From Serripes groenlandicus (lineage: Eukaryota; Mollusca; Bivalvia; Cardiida; Cardiidae), in NCBI GenBank assembly GCA_031761405.1, contig JASEVX010000013.1, forward strand, positions 51,086,956 through 51,150,955: 64,000 nt of DNA, read 5' to 3'. Both the position numbers and the translations under genes were made by a program. This document shows positions 34,901 to 44,900 of the stretch, piece after piece (the stretch's first letter is position 1; each line of letters opens with the position of its first letter). A model generated the notes under the pieces. That model saw nothing but the letters and a program-made list of their open reading frames with translations, did no database searches and had not been told where the DNA came from.

Positions 34901-35434
34901 AGCAAGCTAAAGTAGAAATGAACTAAACTTGATAATGTTCACCATTTACATAATATAAATCACAATTTACACATTCCGATCATAATAGATAGATAATAAA
35001 AATAAAAACACACATACCTCTACATTTTGTACATGTCCATCATCGTAAAACACCCTGGATTTTAGCTGGCGCTTGGAATTCAGTTTCAACACAATGTAGT
35101 TGTAAATATCCTTTTCCTCAACGACTGGGAACAATTCAATGTTATCCGACCACTTTTCTAGAGTCCATAGAGGTTGAACTTCTTTCCCAGAAGGCAGAAT
35201 AAACCGCTCGGTGTCCCTCTTCGCCTTTTCAATTTGATCTCGCTTCTCCAGTTCACGTTTATCCACTATCGACAGCTTGTGGGCGCCTAAAATTCTCTCA
35301 ATGAGTTCAAACTTCCGCCCTGACACATTTAAGTTACGGTTGGCTAAGTACCGCTTTAAATCTTTCACCAAAAATGAGGTCAACAATGAATTGTTTTCGC
35401 ACGCCTCGCTGATTGCGTTGTTTAGGTCCGACAT
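31916..35434 (-). pseudogene. SAP-SWIM-YqaJ nuclease gene of the transposon, three exons, broken
   Basis: Exon 1 (35434-35018) encodes a SAP DNA-binding motif (TSFLVKDLKRYLANRNLNVSGRK). Donor gtatgt. Exon 2 (34078-33915) ends FCNCTAG and exon 3 (from 33016) starts EGECCNHIGALLYGL. Together they make a SWIM zinc finger C-x-C-xn-C-x-H, completed by TSKACTW; the phases (0, then 2) fit exactly. Exon 3 continues into a YqaJ-like nuclease: WQEARKERLTSSNFGR, PPDGLIKQIL, EYGRKHEKVA, LGTSPDGLV, LLEVKCPASK and YYQVQGQM-like YFYQVQGQMGITGRKWCDF. A frameshift lies near 32450 between FGR and PPDGL, and an in-frame TAA at 32158-32156; the frame then runs on to 31916. The protein would resect or process DNA during transposition; its exact role in this group is not established. 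Confidence 0.87.
34486..34725 (+). mobile_element. Possible 5'-truncated LINE 3' tail inside intron 1 of the YqaJ gene
   Basis: The segment ends with cttgagtaataaagttcatg and a short (ttatg)n run, the usual look of a LINE 3' UTR with a simple-sequence tail. No coding part remains and no target duplication was proven. Confidence 0.4.
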
Positions 35435-35498
35435 TTTGTAAAAGGTAGTCCCCGGAAGTAGCAAATTGAGTAACGTCCCTTTGAAATCAAGGGACGTT

Positions 35499-35519
35499 AC
35501 CTAGTTATCGTAAAGAGCA
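35499..35519 (-). repeat. Right terminal inverted repeat
   Basis: Exact reverse complement of 28583-28603. The neighbouring palindrome at 35471-35500 overlaps its inner edge. Confidence 0.95.
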
Positions 35520-35521
35520 AT

Positions 35522-36000
35522 TGTGAGCTATACATAGTTTAGTCGTGAACAAGGCTTATTTGGTAAAGAAGACAGGCGTATTAATCGACAAAGTTTACCT
35601 GACCTCTGTGTATTATTGTGAGGTACACGTAGCATAGACTTGAGTATGACTCATTTCGCAAAGAAGGTTGATTTTAGTCCGGAACAAGGCTCATTTGTTA
35701 AAGAAGGTAGACGTATTACTGGACAATGTCGACCTGACACTGGCATATGTGTATTACTTTGAGGAACACGCAGTTTAGTCTGGAACATGGCTCATTTGGT
35801 AAAGAATGTAGACATATGTTGCAACAGTGTTGCCATGACACTGACCTCTGTGTATTAATGTGAGATACACATAGTTTAGTCTGGTGTAAGGCTCATTTGG
35901 TATAGAAGGGAGTCGAATTACTCGATAATTTTGTCCTGACCCTGACCTCTGTGTATTTGTATGAAGTACACGTATTTTAACTAACTTGTGAGATGATTGA
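35522..36000 (+). repeat. Satellite units right of the ISL2EU-like element
   Basis: About four units of about 110-120 bp with gtttagtctggaacaaggct, catttggtaaagaa, cctgacctctgtgtattatt and gtgag(gt)acacgtag. The first unit begins mid-way, continuing the one interrupted at 28582. Confidence 0.88.
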
Positions 36001-36594
36001 CACACAATCTTAATTTCTTGAAAATACGTGAATTTATAATATGAATAGTTAAGCGAAGGTCAGGATCAGGTCAAATAAATTGAGTTATAAAAGTAATTTT
36101 ACGCAGAAGTTCAGTTAATGATTTTCGAACAATGTACACCAATATTACATTGAATAAATGTGCATGCTTATTTTGATCTTCAATGCTCACATATGGTGTT
36201 TCGAGCCATATAAACTCTAATATACAGTCGCACAAAACAGGATATATGTTGGTGTAGATACACATTTAAAAATCGCGAAACTAAATAACAAGAAGAGTAT
36301 ACAGAGTCACCTATACAATTATATGGATACTCTTATTTGACATGTTAAACCAACAGGTGAAGTATAATAACACCTTGATAAATATACATCATGATATTTA
36401 AACCCCAATCCACATACAACAAGTTTAGTGCAGATGAATTGTAATACACCAGCGTAAACGCTTTATAAATGACAATTGTGTGGGAAAAGGAGACATTCCT
36501 CCTAATGAGCAATTTTCCTTTAATAAACTACAGAATAATGCAGAATGAAGAAATGGACATGCATACACCAGATCTTTAGATAAAGTTTTAACAA
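36001..36594. other. No gene seen
   Basis: AT-rich; no recognised repeat or coding region. Confidence 0.4.
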
Positions 36595-37590
36595 ATCTTA
36601 TTTGACACTCTAACCCTATTGTATGAGTACCTACTTACTTTTAAGTCCCCACAATTCAGGGTTTGGTTGGGTCATAAGAGCGATAATGGTTGGAAAAGAC
36701 CGGTTTAGTCCTCCTTACATAGACCTCTGTACATTGTTCACATTCAAAATCTTTATTTGACACTCTTTTCCTAAGTTTTGAGTACCCACAACATAGGGTT
36801 TGATTGAGTCATATGAGAGATATTTGTGAGAAAAGATCAGTTTAATCCTCCTTATTTAGATATCTGTACGTGTTTCACATTCCAAAGCTTTATTTGACAC
36901 CCTTATCCTATGTTTTGAGTACCCACAACATAGGGCTTGATAGAGTCATATGAGAGATATTTGTGAGAAAAGACCAGTTAAATCCTCCTTATTTACATAT
37001 CTGTACGTGTTTCACATTCCAAATCTTTCTTTGACACTCTTATCCTATGTTTTGAGTACCCACAACATAGGGTTTGATTGAGTCATATGAGAGATATTTG
37101 TGAGAAAAGACCAGTTGAATCCTCCTTATTTAGACGTGTGTACGTCTTATTACACTCAAATTCCGTATTTGACAATCTTACCCTATTGTTTGAGTATCTA
37201 CTTACCATAGACTTTACGTACCCATAGTATAGGTTTTGGTTGAGTCATAAGAGCGATAATGGTAGCAAATACCAACTTTCTCCTCCTTATCTAGACCTCT
37301 GATTGCCTTGTTATACTCAACTTCCTTGTTTGACTCTCTTACCCTAAGTTTTGAGTATTCACAGTATACGGTTTGGTTGAGTCAAAAGAGAGATAATGGT
37401 AGGAAAATATCATTTTACTCCTCCTTATTTAGATCTCTGTACGTTGTTTACATTCATAATTCGTATTTGAAACCCTAAGTTTTGAGTACTAACAGCATGG
37501 GGTTTGGTTAAATCATAAGAGAGATAATGTTGGGAAATTACCACTTTACTCCTTGTTATCTAGATCTCTGTACATTTAGAATCCTTATTT
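36595..37590 (+). repeat. About 137-bp tandem repeat, about 7 copies
   Basis: Motifs ctttatttgacactcttacc, gttttgagtacccacaacat, agggtttgattgagtcat, agagagatatttgtgagaaa and cctccttatttagacctctg. gagtaccc recurs at 36780, 36917 and 37054 (exact 137-bp period), then more irregularly. Confidence 0.88.
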
Positions 37591-37594
37591 GAAA

Positions 37595-37985
37595 AGTGTA
37601 CTCAGGGATCTACACTTGTCCGAATCTAGTCCAGATTACCTACCACTATCACTTTGTTTGAATAGTGTACTCAGGGAACCAGACTAGTCCGAATATAATA
37701 CGGATTACTTACCCCTATCACTTTTTTTGAATATTGTACTCAGGGAACCAGACTGGTCCGAATATAATACGGATTACTTACCCTTTCACTGTATTTGAAT
37801 ATCGTACTCAGGCATCTACACTAGTTCGAATCTAGTCCGGATTACCTACCCATATCACTGTGTTCGAATATTCTACCCAGGGAACCAGACTGGTCCGAAT
37901 CTAGTTCGGATTACTCATCCCTACCACTGTGTTAGATTATTGTACTCATGGTACCAGTCTAGTCTGAATTTAGTCCAAATTACCG
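37595..37985 (+). repeat. About 66-71-bp tandem repeat, six copies
   Basis: Unit: tgtactcagggaaccagact, ggtccgaatctagtccggat, tacctacccctatcactgtg, tttgaatat. It directly follows the 137-bp array; the two units are unrelated. 37986-38165 is AT-rich without features. Confidence 0.88.
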
Positions 37986-38442
37986 GATTATATAACCGTA
38001 ATTAAAATGTTGGTATACAATTTTCCGCAATGTTTGTCCAAATAAATATTTTTTTACAGTTTAGAATAATTGCAAAAATGTTTACATTGTATTTACATTT
38101 CAAAATGATTTGATCTGCAAATTTAACCATATTAAACCCTTAAATCGTTGTTATGTACATATATATGTTACAGTCAATCTGTGAAATCAGCCATTTAATG
38201 AAATGGCTAAAAAAAATAGCCTTTTTGTGAAATGACTAATTCACTCAGTCATTTCATGAAATAGCTAAATATTTCAGGCTTTTCATGAAATGGCTGAAAT
38301 TTCAATGCCAATGTTACACAGATTGGCTGGTGCAATTTCAGCCAATCTGTGTATAAGATGTTATATCATGAAAAGTTTAGTTTGTTTGATAAAATGAATA
38401 TACAAGCATGTATATCTTTATTATATTCATAACATCCTTGGT

Positions 38443-38754
38443 GTGATTCTTGATTGTGATGAACAAAACATGTACACTATTGCTATTAAGTCTGGAATAA
38501 TAAGTTCAAAATATGCAAGAAATCAATTTGATCTATGTCCGCAAAACCTCCTGACTAATTGTGACGTTAACACGGAATGTACAGTAACACTTCGCCAAGC
38601 TGTGAAAGCAACCACATCAGGTGGGCAAGGGTTTTTTCGATGTGATTGTGGAAATGGTAAAAAACAATGTCAAACCAACAGATGTAAGGGCTTTAAGGCT
38701 GGTAAAATGTGTAATAGCAGATGCCACAGCAGTCTAAGATGTAATAATAAATAG
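38443..38754 (+). pseudogene. Cysteine-rich C-terminal tail of an integrase-type transposon protein
   Basis: 103 codons encode YTIAIKSGIISSKYARNQFD, then TLRQAVKATTSGGQGFFRCD, and a Cys-rich end CDCGNGKKQCQTNRCKGF followed by CNSRCHSSLRCNNK and a stop. The pattern CxC-x-C-xn-C-x-C ... CNSxCH is, as I recall, a common ending of integrase-core proteins related to KRBA2/Ginger transposons in molluscs. No DDE core or zinc-binding N-terminus lies upstream between the TIR and this piece, so only the last exon or end survives. It is unlikely to be a gene on its own. Confidence 0.6.
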
Positions 38755-38914
38755 CTCCATGAACATTGTATGTGATTTCGAAACTGTACATTACTATATT
38801 GTGCTTTTATCATGCTAGCTGTTCTTAGTTAAGTCTAAAGCGGAAATAGACAATATTGTGCATGTGCAAAACCTTTTATAAACAAGATGTATTTGTGAAA
38901 CACTGATGTCCCCG

Positions 38915-39830
38915 AATGGCAACATCTAGGTCAAAGGTCAAGGTTGCCAGGTCAAAAATGTTGGTACTGACAGAAAGGTCATGTCACAAGGAATACACAT
39001 GTGAAATATGGTAGCCGTACCTGTTATGGTTCAAAAGTAGTGGTCAAGGTTAAAGTTTTTATCGATAATGGCAACATCTTGGTCAAAGGTCAAGGTCGCA
39101 AGGTGAAATCTTTTGAAACTGACAGAAAGGTCATGTCACAAGGTATACACATGTGACATATGGTAGCCGTACCTGTTATGGTTCAAAAGTAGTGGTCAAG
39201 GTTAAAGTTTTTATCGAGAATGGCAATATCTAGGTCAAAGGTCAAGGTTGCAAGGTGAAAAAATTTGGTACTGACAGAAAGGTCATGTCACAAGATATAC
39301 ACATGCGAAATATGGTAGCCTTACCCGTTATGGTTCAAAAGTAGTGGTCAAGGTTAAAACAAATTGAGAATGGCAACATCTAGGTCAAAGGTCAAGGTCG
39401 CAAGGTCAACAATGTTGGTACTGACAGAAAGGTCATGTCACAAGGAATACACATGTGAAATATGGTAGCCGTACCTGTTATGGTTCAAAAGTAATGGCCA
39501 AGGTTAAAGTTTTTTTCGAGAATGGCAACATCTAGGTCAAAGGTCAAGGTCGCAAGGTCAACAATTTTGGTACTGACAGAAAGGTCATGTCACAAGATAT
39601 ACACATGCGAAATATGGTAGCCTTACCCGTTATGGTTCAAAAGTAGTGGTTAAGGTTAAAAAAAATTGAGAATGGCAACATCTAGGTCAAAGGTCAAGGT
39701 CGCAAGGTCAACAATGTTGGTACTGACAGAAAGGTCATGTCACAAAGAATACACATGTGAAATATGGTAGCCATACCTGTTATGGTTCAAAAGTAGTGGT
39801 CAAGGTTAAAGTATTTTTTCATGCAGACAG
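38915..39830 (+). repeat. About 151-bp tandem repeat, six copies
   Basis: aatggcaacatctaggtcaa recurs at 38915, 39067, 39219, 39369, 39521 and 39671. Other parts are aggtcaaggtcgcaaggtca, ggtactgacagaaaggtcat, cacatgtgaaatatggtagc and gttatggttcaaaagtagtg. It starts after tgtccccgaa and ends before ccgaatcggtgattccgggg, so it may itself be a small element nested in the larger one. Confidence 0.9.
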
Positions 39831-40259
39831 GCCAAAAACTAGATGCTCACCGAATCGGTGATTCCGGGGGCATAAAAATAAATGATGCTGTTAACATAAG
39901 TCTTAGTATTGTTTCTTAAAGGTATATGTCTTATATTTTGTTCCTATCGACCAAAGACGTTTGATTTTAGCCATTTCATGAAATGGCTGGAGCAATTTTC
40001 TAGTCAGCTCATGAAAAGCCTGAAATATTTAGCCATTTCATGAAATGACTGAGGGAATTGTTCATTTCACGAAAAGGCTATTTCTTTTTTAGCCATTTCA
40101 TGAAATGGCTGATTTCACAGATTGACTGTAACATATATAGATGCAAATTTTATATGTTTACGTTAATGATATTCACACTTCACACTTTTTATTTGTGTTT
40201 TGCTTATTATGTACGGGCCAGTGGCCTACATACCAATGTTTGAATTAACTGTAAACTGA

Positions 40260-40760
40260 CAAGATTAGGTCAGTATTGTAAAGTAACTCATTTGCTAAAA
40301 GTTCAGGAATAGGTATATACTATTAATTTATACTATTTTGGTATGGTCAAGATCAGGCCAATATCGTTGAGTGAAACTTTATACTAATGTCAGAATCAGG
40401 TAAACATTATCAAGTAATACTATTGTAGAAAAGTCAACATCACGTCAGTATTGTAAAGTAATACTATTGTCAATAATTCAGGACCTGCATAATACTATTA
40501 AGTAATACTATTATGTAAAGATGAACATCAGTCCAGTACTATTCGGTAATGTGTTTATACTTATGTCAGGATAAGAATAATACTATTAAGAAATACTTTT
40601 GTATAAAGGTCAGGATCCTTCCAATACTATTGGGTAATATGTATATACAAATCTCATAATCAGAATAATACTATTCAGTAATACTATTTTGTAAATATGG
40701 AGAACAGTCCAATACTGTTGGGTAATATGTTTGTACTAATCTCAGAATCAGAATAATACG
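40260..40760 (+). repeat. Degenerate repeats ancestral to the 44-bp satellite
   Basis: Irregular units with gtaatactattgtaaaaggtc, aggatcagtccaatactatt. Their words (aagtaatactattgtagaaa, ggtcaatattgt) are those of the array starting at 41940, but the period is loose. Confidence 0.7.
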
Positions 40761-40798
40761 AAAAAACCTATAAATTGTTTTTTTCGTTCATAGGTACA

Positions 40799-41270
40799 GT
40801 TAAGAACATCATAAAATTGACAATCTGAGCGGAACGTGATTGGATCGTAAGCGTGATTGGAACGAATTTGGAACGCTGTATGAGCGGAACGGAATTTTGC
40901 GCTCAGAACGAAACAATCATACTGAACGAAAAAACCCAATCACATGAATGCTTCGCTCAATCTGAGCGGAACGGAAAAAAGCAATCACAATGTTATGAAC
41001 GAGTGAACGCTTTATGAGCATAATGGAAAGTGAGCGGAGCTGAAGGGAACGGAGCGGAGCGTGAACGGTAAATTTGTCAATTTCAAGATGTTCTTACAGT
41101 TAAGAACATCATGAAATTGACAATCTGAACGGAACGTAATTGGATCGAGAGCATGATTGGAACAAAAAAGTCCAATCACATGAATGCTTCGCTCAATCTG
41201 AGCGGAACAGAAAAAAGCAATAACAATGTTATGAATGAGTGAACGCTTTTTGAACGGAATGGAACGTGAG
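40799..41270. mobile_element. Palindromic MITE (about 297 bp) plus a second partial copy
   Basis: taagaacatcataaaattga at about 40800 is mirrored by tcaatttcaagatgttctta at about 41077-41097 (19 of 21 bp match). cagt stands next to both ends and may be a 4-bp target duplication. A second, truncated copy starts at once (41102). The interior is a reiteration of gagcggaacg and gtgattggaac motifs. No protein. Confidence 0.6.
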
Positions 41271-41939
41271 ATTTTTGTTTTATTTCAATAACCCATGAAG
41301 CTTTCTGAAATGAAACTGGCCAAATCCATGGGGGCCGGCATTTTGGGTATGTATAAAATGAGACGAAAAACATGGATTGAAAATTGTTGTCGTCTTTTTA
41401 ATCATTTTTTTTAAATCAATAATTTGGGTATGTATTCAATGAGACGAAAAACACGGATTGAAAATTATTGTCGTCTTTTTAATCATTATTTTTTTTAATC
41501 GATATTTAAGATCATTAAAGTGCTGTGTTATGTGGGAATTAACATTTGTACGTAAAGTTAAAAATAAACGGAACTCTGTAAGAAATGTGTATTCCTGTTC
41601 GTCAAAAAAACGACAGCATTAGTCTTCCTTCTTACGCCCGAACCTAAATTTTGACTGTATCGTGGCAAAAAAGGATGTGACGTCATTTCCGTAACACTTC
41701 ATCTTTGCGTAACGTAAGTGAAGCCACGTCGTTTCCCGCAAAACAAGTGGTATCAACATGAAATACCCCAAATTACCATACATGAGCTATTGACTCACTC
41801 ATTCAAAGTATAATTATTTATCAAACATTGTGTCAAAAGGATAACTTTCTCATAAGGAGCAATTGTTCTTTTGGCGACAATCTTTTCCTAAATCGTCTGT
41901 TGCAAAGGCCTCAGAAACCGTCTCTAATAGGGAAGGGGT
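41271..41939. other. No gene; one local duplication and a dispersed-repeat piece
   Basis: 41343-41410 and 41425-41490 are copies of a segment with gggtatgtataaaatgagac, gaaaaacatggattgaaaat and gtcgtctttttaatcatt. 41820-41940 belongs to the high-copy repeat with gtctgttgcaaaggcctcag. No coding region. Confidence 0.5.
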
Positions 41940-44900
41940 TAAGTAATACTATTGTAGAAAGGTCCGGACCTGGTCAATATTGTTAAGTAATACAATTGTA
42001 GAAAGGTCCGAATCAGGTCAATATCGTAAAGTAATACAATTGTAAAAAGGTCCGAATCAGGTCAATATCGTTAAGTTATACTATTGTGGAAAGGTCCGGA
42101 CCAGGTCAATATTGTTAAGTAATACAATTGTAGAAATTTCCGAATCAGGTCAATATCGTTAAGTAATACAATTGTAAAAAGGTCCGGATCAGGTCAATGT
42201 CGTTAAGTAATACTATTAGAGAAAAGTCCGGACCAGGTCAATATTGTTAAGTAATACAATTGTAAAAAGGTTCGAACTAGGTCAATATCGTTAAGTAATA
42301 AAAATGTAGAAAGGTCCGGACCAGGTCAATATCGTTAAGTAATAATATTGTAGAAAGGTCCGGACCAGGTCAATATCGTTAAGTAATACTAGTGTGCAAA
42401 GGTCCGGACCAGGTCAAAATCGTTAAGTAATAATATTGTAGAAAGGTCCGGACCAGGTCAATATCGCAAAGTAATACTGTAAAAACGTCCTGACCAGGTC
42501 AATATTGTTAAGTAATACAATTGTAGAAAGGTCCGGACCAGGTCAATATTGTTAAGTAATACAATTGTAGAAAAGTCCGAATCAGGTCAATATCGTTAAG
42601 TAATACAATTGTAAAAAGGTCCTGATCAGGTTAATATCGTTAAGTAATAGAATTGTAGAAAGGTCCGGACCAGGTCAATATTGTTAAGTGATACGATTGT
42701 AGAAAAGTCCGAATCAGGTCAATAGCGTTAAGTAATACAATTGTAAAAAGGTCCGCACCAGGTCAATATCGTTAAGTAATATTATTGTAAAAAGGTCCGA
42801 ATCAGGTCAATATCGTTAAGTAATACAATTGTAAAAAGGTCCGGATCAGGTCAATATCGTTAAGTAATACAATTGTAAAAAGGTCCGGATCAGGTCAATA
42901 TCGTTAAGTAATACTATTGTAGAAAGGTCCGGACCAGGTCAATATCGTTAAGTAATACAATTGTAAAAACGTCCGGACAAGATCACTATCGTTAAGTAAT
43001 ACAATTGTAAAAATGTCCGGACCAATAGTGTTTATTATAATTGATATCTTATACACGTGTATAAAGGCCAGTATCAGGTTAATAGTATTAGGTAACACTA
43101 TCTTAGGACATTTAAAATCAGGTCAATAGTGTTAAATAAAATCAGGATAATATCAGCAAGTACTACTTTTGTAGATATGTCATAATCAGTTCAGTTAATA
43201 TTGTTCAGTAATACTATTGTACTAAGGTCCGGAACAGGTCAATATCGTTAAGTAATACAATTGTTAAAAGGTCCGGACAGGGTCAATATTGTATAATATA
43301 ATTGATATATTATACTAGCGTACAAATGTCAGAATCGGGTTAATTTTATTTAGTAATACTCTCTTAGATAATTTAAAATCAGGTCAATAGTGTTAATAAA
43401 TATTTTCCAGTATCAATATTGTAGAAAGCTTTGGATCAGGACAATATCGTTAAGTAATAATATTGTAAAAAGGTCCGTACCAGGTTATTATCGTTAAGAA
43501 ATAATAGTGTAGAAAGGTCCGGACCAGGTCAATATTGTTAAGTAATAATATTGTGAAAGGTCCGGACCAGGTCAATATCGTTAAGTAATAATATTGTAGA
43601 AAGGTCCGGACCAGGTCAATATTGTTAAGTAATAATATTGTAGAAAGGTCCGGACGAGATCAGTATCGTTAAGTAATAATATTGTAGAAAGGTCCGGACT
43701 AGGTCAATATAGTTAAGTAATAATATTGTAGAAAGGTCCGGACTAGATCAATATCGTTAAGTAATAATATTGTAGAAAGGTCCGGACTAGGTCAATATCG
43801 TTAAGTAATAATATTGTAGAAAGGTCCGGACTAGATCAATATCGTTAAGTAATAATATTGTAGAAAGGTCCGGACTAGATCAATATCGTTAAGTAATAAT
43901 ATAGTAGAAAGGTCCGGACCAGATCAGTATCGTTAAGTAATAATATTGTAGAAAGGTCCGGACTAGATCAATATCGTTAAGTAATAATATTGTAGAAAGG
44001 TCCGGACCAGATCAATATCGTTAAGTAATAATATTGTAGAAAGGTCCGGACTAGATCAATATCGTTCAGTAATAATATAGTAGAAAGGTCCGGACCAGAT
44101 CAGTATCGTTAAGTAATAATATTGTAGAAAGGTCCGGACCAGATCAATATCGTTAAGTAATAATATAGTAGAAAGGTCCGGACCAGATCAGTATCGTTAA
44201 GTAATAATATTGTAGAAAGGTCCGGACCAGATCAATATCGTTAAGTAATAATATTGTAGAAAGGTCCGGACCAGATCAATATCGTTAAGTAATAATATTG
44301 TAGAAAGGTCCGGACCAGGTTAGTATCGTTAAGTAATAATATTGTAGAAAGGTCCGGACTAGATCAATATCGTTAAGTAATAATATTGTAGAAAGGTCCG
44401 GACTAGATCAATATCGTTAAGTAATAATAGTGTAGAAAGGTCCGGACTAGATCAATATCGTTAAGTAATAATATTGTAGAAAGGTCCGGACCAGGTTATT
44501 ATCGTTAAGAAATAATATTGTAGAAAGGTCCGGACCAGATCAATATCGTTAAGTAATAATATTGTAGAAAGGTCCGGACCAGGTTATTATCGTTAAGTAA
44601 TAATATTGTAGAAAGGTCCGGACCAGATCAATATCGTTAAGTAATAATAGTGTAGAAAGGTCCAGACTAGATCAGTATCGTTAAGTAATAATATTGTAGA
44701 AAGGTCCGGACTAGATCAATATCGTTAAGTAATAATATAGTAGAAAGGTCCGGACTAGATCAATATCGTTAAGTAATAATAGTGTAGAAAGGTCCGGACC
44801 AGGTCAATATCGTTAAGTAATAATATTGTAGAAAGGGTCCGGACCAGGTCAATTCGTTAAGTAATAATAGTGTAGAAAGGTCGGACAAGGTCAATATCGT

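Larger units (their letters stand above)
28583..35519. mobile_element. ISL2EU-like DNA transposon, 6937 bp, nearly complete, inactivated
   Basis: A 21-bp perfect terminal inverted repeat starts tgctctttacgataacta at 28583 and is mirrored at 35519. A 2-bp AT duplication flanks it (28581-28582 and 35520-35521). Removing the element and one AT restores gtgtattattgtgagct, the sequence of intact satellite units at 26390 and 35608. Inside are two convergent spliced genes: THAP/DDE transposase (plus, 28715-31388) and SAP-SWIM-YqaJ nuclease (minus, 31916-35434). A DDE transposase paired with a YqaJ-type exonuclease and a 2-bp target duplication is, as I recall, the ISL2EU group of eukaryotic transposons. 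Both genes carry lesions, so this copy is dead, though its ends look usable. The right end also has a hairpin (35471-35500, arms gtaacgtccctt and aagggacgttac). Confidence 0.9.
38166..40133. mobile_element. TGT...ACA-ended DNA transposon remnant with long palindrome-rich TIRs
   Basis: Left end tgttacagtcaatctgtgaa (38166) is mirrored by the right end at 40133. Homology continues inward for about 170 bp (left 38166-38300, right 39960-40133) with small changes. The flanks show tatata on both sides (38160-38165, 40134-40139), a possible 6-bp target duplication, though in simple sequence. Within both TIRs the palindrome agccatttcatgaaatggct recurs. The interior has the tail of an integrase-like protein (38443-38754) and a 150-bp tandem array. 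TG...CA ends fit elements moved by retroviral-type integrases such as Ginger; that class is inferred. The catalytic core is absent, so it is non-autonomous now. Confidence 0.75.

Noticed and set aside
38160..40139. Polinton/Maverick element, because of a 6-bp duplication and long TIRs
   Set aside because: The ends are tgt...aca, it is only 2 kb and no Polinton capsid, protease or polymerase genes are present; an integrase-type short element fits better.
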